Assembly: GCA_028716725.1 (NCBI GenBank) | Contig: JAQUPG010000014.1 | Location: 1-41,723, forward strand | DNA length: 41,723 nucleotides | Reading direction: 5' to 3' | From: Patescibacteria group bacterium | Lineage (GTDB): Bacteria > Patescibacteriota > Patescibacteriia > Patescibacteriales > JAQTRU01 | In this document: positions 11,371-18,382 of the stretch, one piece after another | How the letters are laid out: each line of letters begins with the position of its first letter | How positions within the stretch are numbered: position 1 is the first letter of the stretch | Notes under the pieces: model-generated | Databases searched by the model: none | What the model was told of the DNA's origin: nothing | Seen by the model: only the letters and a program-made list of their open reading frames with translations | Translations under genes and position numbers: made by a program

Positions 11371-11814
11371 ATGAAAGAAAAGAAAAAAATTGTCGTAGCT
11401 GTCAGCGGTTATTTTAACCCCTTGCATGTCGGGCATCTGGAAATGATTGAGAGGGCCAGGAAACTGGGCAATCATCTGGTCGCCATAGTTAATAACGACA
11501 GGCAGGTAAAATTAAAAGGCCGGGTGCCTTTTATGAAGCAGGCTGACCGGATGAAGATCGTTAAGTCCTTAAGGGACGTTGACGAAGTTTTTCTGTCAAT
11601 TGATAAAGATAAGTCCGTCTGCGCTTCTTTGGCGAAATTGAAGCCCGATATATTCGCCAAGGGGGGAGACAGAAACGTCGGCAATATTCCGGAAGTGGCC
11701 GTCTGCCGGAAATACAGGATTAAAATAATCGACGGTTTGGGTAAAAAAATCCGCTCCAGTTCAATTTTAATAAAAAATGCCTCCACTAAGAAAAAATATG
11801 CTGGCAAAAATTAA
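11371..11814 (+). CDS. Cytidylyltransferase-like nucleotidyltransferase (TagD/RfaE family)
   Basis: 147 residues with the HxGH-type signature GYFNPLHVGHLEMIERA (residues 13-29), which binds CTP or ATP, and a C-terminal RSSSIL motif corresponding to the second nucleotide-binding segment. This small fold covers glycerol-3-phosphate cytidylyltransferase, RfaE C-terminal and pantetheine-phosphate enzymes; the substrate cannot be fixed from sequence. It begins five bases after pcm and overlaps mltG by 17 bp if MltG starts at 11798, so the three are probably one transcript. Confidence 0.88.
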   Translation: MKEKKKIVVAVSGYFNPLHVGHLEMIERARKLGNHLVAIVNNDRQVKLKGRVPFMKQADRMKIVKSLRDVDEVFLSIDKDKSVCASLAKLKPDIFAKGGDRNVGNIPEVAVCRKYRIKIIDGLGKKIRSSSILIKNASTKKKYAGKN

Positions 11815-12853
11815 ATCTATAATTGTTTTAATTATTATTTTTCTCGCCTTGGCCGGTGTTTTTTATTGGCGCGGAATAAATTCGGCTGTTAGCAAAACCG
11901 GAGAAGATACTCTGTTTTTGGTTTCTCCTGGGGAAAGCGTAAGCCAAATAGGAAAAAATTTAACGGAAGCAAACCTGATTAAGTCAGAATTTTATTTTAA
12001 GGCCTATATCCGCAATAATGATTTAGAGGCGAAATTGCAGGCGGGCGAATACGTTTTAAATTCAAGCCTTTCCATAAAAAAAATCGTACAAATTTTAACC
12101 GGCGGGCAGGCCCAAAGCGAGGAAAGAAACATAAAAATTATTGAAGGATGGAATATCCGGGAAATTTCCCAGTACTTTGAAAGAGAGGGCATGTTCCAGA
12201 GCGAAGAATTGTTGGAACTTGTCGGCTTCCCGCAAGTTGATTATCGCTACAATAAAGACATACCCAAGCCGAAAGATTATGCTCCCAGTTTTGATTTCTT
12301 GGCCGATAAGCCGGCTTATTATGGCTTAGAGGGTTATTTATTTCCGGATACTTACCGGGTTTTTAAAGATGCCACTTTGGACGATATAGTTCTGAAGATG
12401 CTTAATAATTTTGACAAAAAATTAACGCCGGAAATGCGCGCGGACATAAAAAAGCAGGATAAAACCATTTATGAAATCGTTACCATGGCTTCAATTATAG
12501 AAAAAGAGGTTAGGAATGAAGAAGACATGAAAATCGTTTCCGGAATTTTTTGGGACAGGATTAAAAATAAGCAGGCGCTTGAATCCTGCGCGACCTTGGC
12601 TTACGTCTTGGGCGTTAATAAGCCGCAATATACGACCGAGGACACGAAAATTGATTCGCTTTATAATACTTATAAGAACAGGGGACTGCCGCCCGGGCCG
12701 ATTTCCAATCCGGGCTTGAAAGCGATAAAAGCCGCGATTTATCCTACCTATACGGATTATAATTATTTTTTAAGCCGACCGGACACGGGGGAAACGGTTT
12801 TTTCTAAGACTTATGAGGAGCATATAAGAAATAAAGCGAAATACTTAAAATAA
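11798..12853 (+). CDS. mltG: Endolytic murein transglycosylase MltG (YceG family)
   Basis: Membrane-anchored enzyme that cuts nascent peptidoglycan strands. An N-terminal membrane helix (about residues 3-25) is followed by a LysM-like segment (VSPGESVSQIGKNLTEANLI) and the catalytic domain with ASIIEKEV, which holds the catalytic Glu, and GLPPGPISNPGLKAIKAA. The 351-residue length is normal. I chose the ATG at 11798 (MLAKIKSI) because it places the membrane helix at the start; 11777 is possible and would deepen the overlap with the preceding gene. A terminator follows. Confidence 0.93.
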   Translation: MLAKIKSIIVLIIIFLALAGVFYWRGINSAVSKTGEDTLFLVSPGESVSQIGKNLTEANLIKSEFYFKAYIRNNDLEAKLQAGEYVLNSSLSIKKIVQILTGGQAQSEERNIKIIEGWNIREISQYFEREGMFQSEELLELVGFPQVDYRYNKDIPKPKDYAPSFDFLADKPAYYGLEGYLFPDTYRVFKDATLDDIVLKMLNNFDKKLTPEMRADIKKQDKTIYEIVTMASIIEKEVRNEEDMKIVSGIFWDRIKNKQALESCATLAYVLGVNKPQYTTEDTKIDSLYNTYKNRGLPPGPISNPGLKAIKAAIYPTYTDYNYFLSRPDTGETVFSKTYEEHIRNKAKYLK

Positions 12854-12870
12854 TATTTTTTTACTTCCCC

Positions 12871-12905
12871 AAAGCCTTCCGATTCTGCACGGGAGGCTTT
12901 TGTTG
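12871..12905 (+). terminator. Intrinsic terminator after mltG
   Basis: AAAGCCTTCC/GGGAGGCTTTT hairpin with a short T-run; it abuts a TTGACA at 12903 that may serve the next gene. Confidence 0.75.
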
Positions 12906-13020
12906 ACAGAAGATTTTTATTTTGTTAAGGTTTTATATTAAATTAAGGGTTTTTGTGGTTTTAAAAGCTGTTTGTTCATTCTTAACTATAATCATTAATA
13001 AAGAAAGCGAGGGAAAGAAG

Positions 13021-13548
13021 ATGGGACAGCGGGTAGTGGTTGAAGAGCTAACCCCGAGAAGCTTTTCGCCTTTTGGCGCATTTATTGATTTGGTAGTTCC
13101 AAATACTGAATCCATAGGGGAAAGACCCGTAACGTTTTTCCGCGATATGGCTCAACTTAATCTTGGAGGGACTACTCAGGCAAGTTTTTCCATCTGTCAG
13201 GTGGAAGAACGACCGGCAGTAGTGGATAAAACCGAGTTTCATTCTCATTGCGGGGAGGCGATTTTGCCTTTAGACGGAGATGTTTTGATCCATGTTGCGC
13301 CGGCTACGCCCGGTAATAAAGTTCCGGTCGAGAAGATCAAAATTTTCCGTGTACGTCGGGGAACCCTGGTCATCCTTAAGCCAGGCGTTTGGCATCATGC
13401 GCCGTTTTTCCTCAAGGGTGAAGATGAGAATTTCCTGGAAATCAACGTCCTGATTGTCTTGCCGGAACGGACTTATACCAATGACTGCCAGGTAGTTGAC
13501 CTGGACAAAAGTCAGCAGGTGGAAATTGTGTTGAAGACTGATGCCTGA
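13021..13548 (+). CDS. Ureidoglycolate lyase (AllA)-like cupin protein (SD cassette)
   Basis: 175 residues from the ATG at 13021, preceded by a purine-rich SD-like GAGGGAAAG; the track's longer start runs through promoter sequence. The order SFSPFGAFI, then TEFHSHCGEAILPLDGDVLI, then PGVWHHAPFF resembles the AllA/ureidoglycolate lyase cupin family, with cupin metal-site-like His residues. AllA releases urea and glyoxylate from ureidoglycolate, but no other purine-degradation gene is nearby, so the true substrate is open. It is a stand-alone unit with an upstream TTGACA (12903-12908) and its own terminator. Confidence 0.7.
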   Translation: MGQRVVVEELTPRSFSPFGAFIDLVVPNTESIGERPVTFFRDMAQLNLGGTTQASFSICQVEERPAVVDKTEFHSHCGEAILPLDGDVLIHVAPATPGNKVPVEKIKIFRVRRGTLVILKPGVWHHAPFFLKGEDENFLEINVLIVLPERTYTNDCQVVDLDKSQQVEIVLKTDA

Positions 13549-13567
13549 GTGTTTTTATGATGTTTAT

Positions 13568-13605
13568 TCCGGGAGGTCGGTTTTTACCGCCTTCCGGATT
13601 TTTTA
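13568..13605 (+). terminator. Intrinsic terminator after the AllA-like gene
   Basis: TCCGGGAGG/CCTTCCGGA stem followed by a run of six T residues and further T-rich sequence. Confidence 0.85.
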
Positions 13606-13624
13606 TTTTTATTTTTGGCAGCTC

Positions 13625-13652
13625 TTGACAGGTTTTTTTAGTATGATAATAT
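13625..13652 (+). promoter_or_regulatory. Promoter of the Rrf2-iron-sulfur region
   Basis: Perfect TTGACA, 16-bp spacer and TAATAT with an upstream TG. The operator-like palindrome begins five bases further on. Confidence 0.75.
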
Positions 13653-13656
13653 ATAA

Positions 13657-13679
13657 ATACCTACTAAAATAGTGTGTAT
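13657..13679 (+). promoter_or_regulatory. Candidate Rrf2/IscR-type operator
   Basis: A 23-bp imperfect palindrome with ends ATAC/GTAT and core ACTAAAATAGT spans the expected transcription start of the rrf2 gene. The core matches the ACT-RwwwY-AGT centre of the IscR type-1 site; the flanks are one base shorter per side than in that consensus. It suggests autorepression by the downstream Rrf2 protein. Confidence 0.65.
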
Positions 13680-13696
13680 TATATACCTCAAATTAT

Positions 13697-13764
13697 GTCC
13701 CCCTTCGAAAGGGGGACAAAGGGGTTAAATTAACCTCCCCAACCCCTCCTTTCGAAGGAGGGCA
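13697..13764. repeat. Composite C-rich palindromic element, copy 2
   Basis: Reverse-orientation counterpart of 1583-1660: a CCCCCTTTCGAAAGGGGG-type hairpin, GGTTAAATTAACC centre, then a CCTCCTTTCGAAGGAGG-type hairpin. It fills the rrf2 leader between operator and start codon. Confidence 0.7.
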
Positions 13765-13775
13765 CTAAAAGAAGT

Positions 13776-14177
13776 ATGAAATTCTCCACACGGACAACTT
13801 ACGGGCTTAGGGCCATGATTAGGCTGGCTGGCCATAAAGATAAAAAACCCTTGCCCCTGCCTAATATTGCCAAAGCGGAAAATATTTCTTTAGGTTATCT
13901 AGAAAGCATGTTTTCTGATTTAAAGAAGGGCGGTTTAGTTAAGGCCGGCAAAGGCGTAAAGGGCGGATACCAATTAGGCAAACCGGCAAATAAAATTACG
14001 GTTTTTGACATCGTTAGAGTTTTAGAAGGAAAAATGAGTTTATTCCATTGCTTAGCCGAAGACGGCCGGGTTTATTGCAACGCCGGTTGCCGGTGCGGTG
14101 CGGCTTTAGTTCTGTCTAAAGTGCAGAAGTCATTAAAAAAAACTTTAAAAGGGATTAAGTTGAGCGATTTAATATGA
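13776..14177 (+). CDS. Rrf2 family iron-sulfur-responsive transcriptional regulator
   Basis: 133 residues with the Rrf2 winged-helix N-terminus (MKFSTRTTYGLRAMIRLA, residues 1-18), recognition helix and wing (GYLESMFSDLKKGGLVKAGK, GGYQLGKPA), and a C-terminal Cys-rich segment (FHCLAEDGRVYCNAGCRCG) with four Cys. In IscR-like members three such Cys bind an Fe-S cluster. It heads the iron-sulfur assembly region, has a candidate operator at its promoter, and its stop overlaps the next ATG by four bases. Confidence 0.93.
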   Translation: MKFSTRTTYGLRAMIRLAGHKDKKPLPLPNIAKAENISLGYLESMFSDLKKGGLVKAGKGVKGGYQLGKPANKITVFDIVRVLEGKMSLFHCLAEDGRVYCNAGCRCGAALVLSKVQKSLKKTLKGIKLSDLI

Positions 14178-14914
14178 AATATTTTATTATTATTTTTTGT
14201 ATATTATTTTTCAGTTCGCCGGTCTTAGCCAGCGGTTTGCCGGATTTTGACGGCGACGGCGTTTTAGATAAAGATGAGATAGAAATATATGGGACTAATC
14301 AGAAAATAGCCGATACGGACGGAGACGGATTTAATGACTGGGTGGAATTAAATACAGGATATTCTCCGCTTAATCCCCAAAGAGTAAAGTTGGAAGATAG
14401 CGATTATGACGGGGACGGCCTGTCTGACAGGATGGAATTAAATTTCCATACGGATTTAACTAATCCGGATACGGACGGAGACGGATATAAAGACGGAGAA
14501 GAAATAAACGGCGGTTTTAACCCCTTGGCCGGCGATGGGGCGAAACTGGAAAAAAGAATAGAAGTTAATACAGGCGAGCAGGTTTTAAGTTATTGGCTGG
14601 GCGGAGTGAGATTAGGCAGTTTTCCGGTTTCTACCGGCAAAGCCAGTATGCCTACGCCCAAAGGCCGTTTTACCATTTATAATAAAGTGCCAAAGGCCTG
14701 GTCGGGAGCTTACGGTTTGTGGATGCCTTATTGGCTGGGCATGCAATTCGGAAAATTTGGAATTCACGAATTGCCGGTCTGGCCCAACGGCTATAAAGAA
14801 GGCGAAAACCATTTAGGCACGCCGGTTTCGCATGGCTGCATCCGTTTAGGTGTTGGGCCGGCTAAGTTGATTTACGACTGGACGCCGGTCGGGACGCCCG
14901 TGTTTATTTATTAA
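14174..14914 (+). CDS. Secreted L,D-transpeptidase (YkuD) with calcium-binding repeats
   Basis: 246 residues. A signal peptide (1-19, ending VLAS) is followed by four DxDxDGxxD repeats of thrombospondin type-3/dockerin style at about residues 24-110, then a YkuD domain. The catalytic motif SHGCIRLG is near residue 215, with the expected upstream His in FGIHELPVWP. L,D-transpeptidases cross-link peptidoglycan through a Cys thioester. It overlaps rrf2 by ATGA, so translation is coupled to an iron-sulfur regulator, an unusual pairing. Confidence 0.93.
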   Translation: MKYFIIIFCILFFSSPVLASGLPDFDGDGVLDKDEIEIYGTNQKIADTDGDGFNDWVELNTGYSPLNPQRVKLEDSDYDGDGLSDRMELNFHTDLTNPDTDGDGYKDGEEINGGFNPLAGDGAKLEKRIEVNTGEQVLSYWLGGVRLGSFPVSTGKASMPTPKGRFTIYNKVPKAWSGAYGLWMPYWLGMQFGKFGIHELPVWPNGYKEGENHLGTPVSHGCIRLGVGPAKLIYDWTPVGTPVFIY

Positions 14915-14916
14915 AT

Positions 14917-14970
14917 AACCTCACCCCCCAGCCCCTCTCCTAATTAGGAGAGGGGAGAAAGGGGAGAGGT
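14917..14970. repeat. C-rich palindromic repeat between the L,D-transpeptidase and iscU genes
   Basis: CCCCTCTCCTAATTAGGAGAGGGG is a near-perfect hairpin flanked by ACCTCACCCCCC and GGGGAGAGGT arms. The right arm supplies an SD-like GGAGAGG before the iscU ATG. Confidence 0.7.
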
Positions 14971-14977
14971 ATCATCT

Positions 14978-15340
14978 ATGTCTTATTCAAAAAAAGTTCT
15001 GAAGCATTTTAAAAATCCCCATAACCAGGGCGTGATTAAGAATGCGGACGCGGTTGGCAAAGTCGGCAATCCGACTTGCGGGGATGTAATGAAAATCTAC
15101 ATAAAAGTTAAGGATAATAAGATAAAAAATATAAAATTTGAGACTTTGGGCTGCGCCGCCGCGATTGCCGTATCTTCAGCCTTGACCGATATGGTAAAGG
15201 GCAAAACCATAGAGGAAGCTTTGAAAGTCACTAAAGATAAAATCGTAAAGGACTTAGGCGGCCTGCCTCCAGTCAAAATCCATTGTTCCATGCTCGGGGT
15301 TGAGGCCTTGCACGAAGCGATAAAAAATTATAAAAAATAA
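14978..15340 (+). CDS. iscU: Iron-sulfur cluster assembly scaffold IscU/NifU-N family
   Basis: 120 residues. The three scaffold Cys are present in order: NPTCGD, TLGCAAAIA and KIHCSMLG. The N-terminus YSKKVLKHFKNPHNQGVI is typical. IscU receives sulfur from a cysteine desulfurase and builds 2Fe-2S or 4Fe-4S clusters. In the second motif, GCAAAIA follows the common GCxAxxA pattern. The desulfurase and Nfu carrier lie downstream on the same strand. Confidence 0.95.
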   Translation: MSYSKKVLKHFKNPHNQGVIKNADAVGKVGNPTCGDVMKIYIKVKDNKIKNIKFETLGCAAAIAVSSALTDMVKGKTIEEALKVTKDKIVKDLGGLPPVKIHCSMLGVEALHEAIKNYKK

Positions 15341-15370
15341 AAAAACCGCCCAAGAATAGTGTCGGGCGGT
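15338..15370 (-). terminator. Terminator of the 38-residue minus-strand gene
   Basis: On the minus strand ACCGCCC/GGGCGGT is followed by a run of seven or more T residues. It abuts the iscU stop on the other strand. Confidence 0.85.
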
Positions 15371-15393
15371 CTATGTCGTCTTTGTGAAATGAG

Positions 15394-15510
15394 CTACAGC
15401 TCCCTGGCTGCTTCCGGCCTGCGTTTGGTGGTTTTGGCAGCCGGTGTTCCGGTCGGCATGGGTTTCGGTCCGAATTTCGGCTTTTTGCGGGTTGCGGGTT
15501 TCTTTTTCAT
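15394..15510 (-). CDS. Very small basic Pro/Lys/Arg-rich protein (38 aa, SD cassette)
   Basis: Not in the ORF track. On the minus strand an ATG follows AGGGAG at SD spacing and opens a 38-residue frame beginning MKKKPATRKKPKFGPKPM, with 13 Lys/Arg and six Pro. A TTGACA-N17-GACAAT promoter lies upstream and a strong terminator downstream, so the whole unit is only about 240 bp. No family is recognised; the composition suggests nucleic acid or ribosome contact, which is inference only. The opposite-strand ORF 15359-15562 is the shadow of this unit. Confidence 0.75.
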   Translation of the reverse strand: MKKKPATRKKPKFGPKPMPTGTPAAKTTKRRPEAAREL

Positions 15511-15543
15511 GATATTCTCCCTTTGTTTGATAGTGTTATCCTT

Positions 15544-15572
15544 ATTGTCTAATAAAAATTAATTTTTGTCAA
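15544..15572 (-). promoter_or_regulatory. Promoter of the 38-residue gene
   Basis: Minus strand: perfect TTGACA, 17-bp spacer, GACAAT (four of six). It lies just upstream of the divergent MBL gene. Confidence 0.7.
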
Positions 15573-15576
15573 AAAT

Positions 15577-16173
15577 ATGGCGGAAGTGAAGATTTTAATA
15601 AGAGGTTATACTTCGGCTGAAGAAGTAGAGGTAGCCGGAGAAGAAAGAACCTGCCCGACCATTAGTTTAGTCAGGGATAACGGGAAAATTATGATTGTTG
15701 ACCCGGGAGTTTTAAGAAACCCGGATGACCTAAGGGAAAAATTAAGGGAGGATGGTTTAACGACAGATGATATAGATTTTGTTTTTTTAACCCATTCCCA
15801 TCTTGACCATTACCGCAATACCGGCATGTTTGCCCGTGCCAAAGTTATAGAATATTTCGGAATCTGGGACGGGAACAAATGCGATGACTGGCAGGAACAG
15901 TTTAGTGAAGATATCAAAATCATAAAAACGCCCGGCCATGATTCCAGTTCCTTGACTCTTTTAGTTGAAACGGAAAAGGGGACGGTGGCGGTTTGCGGGG
16001 ACGTCTTTTGGAAAGAGAATTATCCGGAAAACGACCCTTACGCTTCTGACCCGGTAAAGTTAGCCGAGAGCCGGAAAAAAGTTTTAGAATCGGCTGATTT
16101 TGTCATTCCAGGGCACGGGAGCATGTTTTCCGCCAAGGGCAGATCAGCCTCTGGCCGAAAATTTAAAAAGTAA
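15577..16173 (+). CDS. Metallo-beta-lactamase-fold hydrolase
   Basis: 198 residues with the MBL metal ligands in order: THSHLDH (residues 70-76), TPGHDSSS, CGDVFW and IPGHG. The fold binds two metal ions and covers hydrolases, nucleases and sulfur dioxygenase-like enzymes; the compact size and the position between iscU and nfu make a thiol- or sulfur-related role possible but unproven. The last about 15 residues (AKGRSASGRKFKK) are basic and may be non-conserved tail. It starts right after AAAAAT without an SD. Confidence 0.9.
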   Translation: MAEVKILIRGYTSAEEVEVAGEERTCPTISLVRDNGKIMIVDPGVLRNPDDLREKLREDGLTTDDIDFVFLTHSHLDHYRNTGMFARAKVIEYFGIWDGNKCDDWQEQFSEDIKIIKTPGHDSSSLTLLVETEKGTVAVCGDVFWKENYPENDPYASDPVKLAESRKKVLESADFVIPGHGSMFSAKGRSASGRKFKK

Positions 16174-16191
16174 AAGCTAAAAACTAAAATA

Positions 16192-16240
16192 ACCCGCCCG
16201 CCATCGCAAGCATGAGCTTGCTCAGGCGTTGCGGGCGGGT
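16192..16240. repeat. REP-like GC-rich hairpin between MBL and nfu
   Basis: Outer arms ACCCGCCCGC/GCGGGCGGGT are perfect; an inner GCAAGC/GCTTGC stem sits in the loop. It could stall or end transcription, but no T-run follows. Confidence 0.7.
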
Positions 16241-16248
16241 ATAAAAAT

Positions 16249-16500
16249 ATGGCAAAAAAGCAAGTAAAAAATAATATAGAAGATAAAATCAAAAAATCAA
16301 TAGAAAGAGTCCGGCCGAGCCTGCAGGCTGACGGCGGAGACATTGAATTTATCGGCTGGTATCCGGAAACCGGTATTGTCCAGGTGAGTTTAGTCGGCCA
16401 TTGCGCCCATTGCCCTATGTCGCAGATGACTTTAAAGCAGGGGATTGAAGCCGAAATTAAGAAGGCAGTGCCTGAGGTAAAGGAAGTGATTAACGCGTAA
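16249..16500 (+). CDS. nfu: NifU C-terminal-domain iron-sulfur carrier (Nfu)
   Basis: 83 residues, a stand-alone Nfu domain: RPSLQADGGDIEFIGW at the N-terminus and the cluster-binding CxxC in GHCAHCPMSQMTLKQGIE. Nfu proteins carry 4Fe-4S clusters from the scaffold to apo-proteins such as MiaB, which is encoded about 8 kb away. It starts at AAAATATG without an SD and is part of the IscU-Nfu-desulfurase region. Confidence 0.94.
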   Translation: MAKKQVKNNIEDKIKKSIERVRPSLQADGGDIEFIGWYPETGIVQVSLVGHCAHCPMSQMTLKQGIEAEIKKAVPEVKEVINA

Positions 16501-16505
16501 CGTGG

Positions 16506-16922
16506 AACGCATAACGCATAACGCTTTTAAAATATGGATTTTCATGATGAGCTTAAATTAACAATGCATCAATATGTAAAGTTGATATATAAACTGGCGA
16601 AGAATTTTCCTCAAGACGAATTGTATGGGGTAACTTCACAAATAAGAAGATCGGCTATTTCAATAATATTAAACTATATAGAAGGTTTCGCGAGGAGAAA
16701 AAGTGATAACTGTAAAGTTTATCGAAATTTTTTAGAAATTTCTTATGGATCGCTAAAAGAGTCGAAATATTTATTATTTTTTTCTTATGAAGAAAAATAT
16801 ATCATAGAGGAGGAATATAAGTCAGCGCTTTTATTAGCTGATAAAATTGGAAAAATGCTTTGGAGTTTAATAAAATAATTAGAATACGTGTAGCGCGTTA
16901 TGCGTTACGCGTTACGCGTTAT
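16506..16922. mobile_element. IVS-like element: four-helix-bundle gene between inverted 7-bp repeat arrays
   Basis: AACGCATAACGCATAACGC at 16506-16524 is matched in inverted orientation by GCGTTATGCGTTACGCGTTA at 16895 onward. The arms enclose only the 114-residue four-helix-bundle gene. Related genes are known from 23S rRNA intervening sequences. The right arm ends immediately before the cysteine desulfurase ATG. Confidence 0.65.
16534..16878 (+). CDS. Four-helix-bundle protein of the 23S rRNA intervening-sequence (S23/IVP) family
   Basis: 114 residues with the pattern of the TIGR02436-type family: YKLAKNFPQDELYGVTSQIR, RRSAISIILNYIEGFAR and SYGSLKESKYLL. Relatives are encoded within intervening sequences of bacterial 23S rRNA and also as free-standing genes; their molecular role is unclear. 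Here the gene interrupts the nfu-nifS pair and lies between inverted heptad repeat arrays. Base composition is more A/T-rich than its neighbours, consistent with insertion. Confidence 0.9.
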   Translation: MDFHDELKLTMHQYVKLIYKLAKNFPQDELYGVTSQIRRSAISIILNYIEGFARRKSDNCKVYRNFLEISYGSLKESKYLLFFSYEEKYIIEEEYKSALLLADKIGKMLWSLIK

Positions 16923-18155
16923 ATGAGTATATATTTTGACCATAGTGCTACCACGCCGGTAGACAAAAAAGTGTTGAAAGAGATGATGCCGTATTTTAAC
17001 GAGAAGTTCGGCAACCCGTCGTCAATTCATAGTTTTGGCCAGGCGGCCATGGCCGGAGTTGATAAGGGGAGGGAACAGGTGGCCGAGTTTTTAAATTGCG
17101 AGCCGGAGGAAATAATTTTTACTTCTGGAGCAACCGAGTCTGATAACCTGGCTTTGCGGGGCGTTATTAGCGCAGTAAAAAGACAGGGCGCGAAAAAGCC
17201 GCATGTTATTACGACTTTGATTGAACATGATGCCGTGCTCCAGCCCTGTTTGGAAATGGAAAAAGAAGGCGTGGAAATTACCTTTTTACCGGTTAAACCC
17301 AACGGCGTGGTGGATTTGGAAAAATTAAAAAAAGCCATAAAGGACAATACGGTTTTGGTTTCCGTCATGTACGTTAACAGCGAAGTCGGCAGCATTCAGC
17401 CGATCAGAGAAATCGGCAAGATTATAGAAAAGGTAAATAGAAATAAGTTGAATGAATGGAAAAAAGGAAGGACTAAGGACAGGGGAGAAAAACCACGGCC
17501 GATTTATTTTCATACGGACGCGACCCAGGCCTTAAATTTCCTGCCTGGCAACACGAAATATCTTCATGTTGATTTGTTAAGCTTGTCCGGGCATAAAATT
17601 TACGGGCCAAAAGGCGTGGGCGCGCTGTTTGTTAAAAAAGATGTTCCGCTTAAGGCTATCCAGCTTGGCGGGCATCATGAAAAAAATTTAAGAAGCGGCA
17701 CGTTAAATGTACCCGGAATTGTGGGGTTAGGCGCGGCTATCAGTCTTTTGGACGAAGAAACTGTTAAAAACAATAATGCCAAAATCGCCAAACTGCGGAA
17801 TATGCTCGTGGACGGCATTAAGAAAAATATTCCGGACGTTATTTTAAATACTGACCGGGAAAACTCCACGCCAGGGCATGCTCATTTTTCTTTTTTGGGC
17901 GTGGAAGGGGAGTCAATTTTAATTGCCTTAGATTTAGAGGGAATTGCGGTTTCTACCGGTTCGGCTTGCGCTTCGGGTTCTCTTAAAGCTTCTCATGTTT
18001 TACTCGCTATGGGCATAAAAAAGGAAATTGCCCACAATTCCATCCGTTTTAGTTTAGGCAAGAATAATACGGAAGCGGAAATTAAAAGAGTTATAAAAAT
18101 TCTGCCGTCGATTATAAGGAAGTTAAGAGGAATGAATCCAGACTATAAGAAATAA
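16923..18155 (+). CDS. iscS: Cysteine desulfurase (IscS/NifS family)
   Basis: PLP enzyme that supplies persulfide sulfur for Fe-S clusters and tRNA thiolation. The ATG at 16923 gives MSIYFDHSATTPVDKKVL; the track's earlier start reads through the repeat arm. Key features are TSGATESDNLALRG, the HTDATQALNF segment, the PLP Lys in SLSGHKIYGPKG, and the active Cys in STGSACASGSLKASH. A short extra polar loop (KLNEWKKGRTKDRGEKPRP, about residues 178-197) is absent in typical members. 410 residues. It closes the iron-sulfur region. Confidence 0.96.
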   Translation: MSIYFDHSATTPVDKKVLKEMMPYFNEKFGNPSSIHSFGQAAMAGVDKGREQVAEFLNCEPEEIIFTSGATESDNLALRGVISAVKRQGAKKPHVITTLIEHDAVLQPCLEMEKEGVEITFLPVKPNGVVDLEKLKKAIKDNTVLVSVMYVNSEVGSIQPIREIGKIIEKVNRNKLNEWKKGRTKDRGEKPRPIYFHTDATQALNFLPGNTKYLHVDLLSLSGHKIYGPKGVGALFVKKDVPLKAIQLGGHHEKNLRSGTLNVPGIVGLGAAISLLDEETVKNNNAKIAKLRNMLVDGIKKNIPDVILNTDRENSTPGHAHFSFLGVEGESILIALDLEGIAVSTGSACASGSLKASHVLLAMGIKKEIAHNSIRFSLGKNNTEAEIKRVIKILPSIIRKLRGMNPDYKK

Positions 18156-18162
18156 TAAAATA

Positions 18163-18188
18163 ATCCCGCCCCTCTCAAAGGGCGGGAC
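18163..18188. terminator. Hairpin after the cysteine desulfurase gene
   Basis: TCCCGCCC/GGGCGGGA stem shortly after the stop. The plus-strand tail is A-rich rather than T-rich, so it is a weak terminator for iscS. Confidence 0.5.
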
Positions 18189-18214
18189 AGGTAAAATAAT
18201 ATAAAAAAGTATTG

Positions 18215-18246
18215 GGGATTCGACACCCTATAGGGTGTCGAATCCC
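18215..18246. repeat. TTCGAC-core perfect hairpin, intergenic copy
   Basis: Arms GGGATTCGACACCC/GGGTGTCGAATCCC are perfect around a TATA loop. A sister hairpin with the same core lies inside miaA at 25885-25918, with two compensatory base-pair differences. Confidence 0.85.
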
Positions 18247-18261
18247 TTTATCGTAGAAAGA

Positions 18262-18290
18262 TTGACTTTTTGGTATAATTATTATACTAT
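18262..18290 (+). promoter_or_regulatory. Promoter of the 18383 gene
   Basis: TTGACT, 17-bp spacer, TACTAT. A leader of about 85 nt follows, containing an ATTCTC/GAGAAT hairpin with a T-run and a GGCC-containing purine-rich region; no known riboswitch class fits. Confidence 0.55.
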
Positions 18291-18382
18291 AAATTATTCT
18301 CTCAAAGAGGGAGAATTTTTCTGTCAACGGACAGGTCCCGAGGCCAAGGGAGGAGGCCAAAATTAAAAACAGGAGGTATGCG

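Noticed and set aside
15359-15562. 67-aa plus-strand ORF
   Set aside because: It is antisense to the 38-aa minus gene and starts within that gene's terminator; no SD or promoter on the plus strand.
18291-18382. Leader of the 18383 gene as a known riboswitch
   Set aside because: I compared it with SAM, c-di-GMP, preQ1, glycine and guanidine cores from memory and found no matching set of conserved segments.
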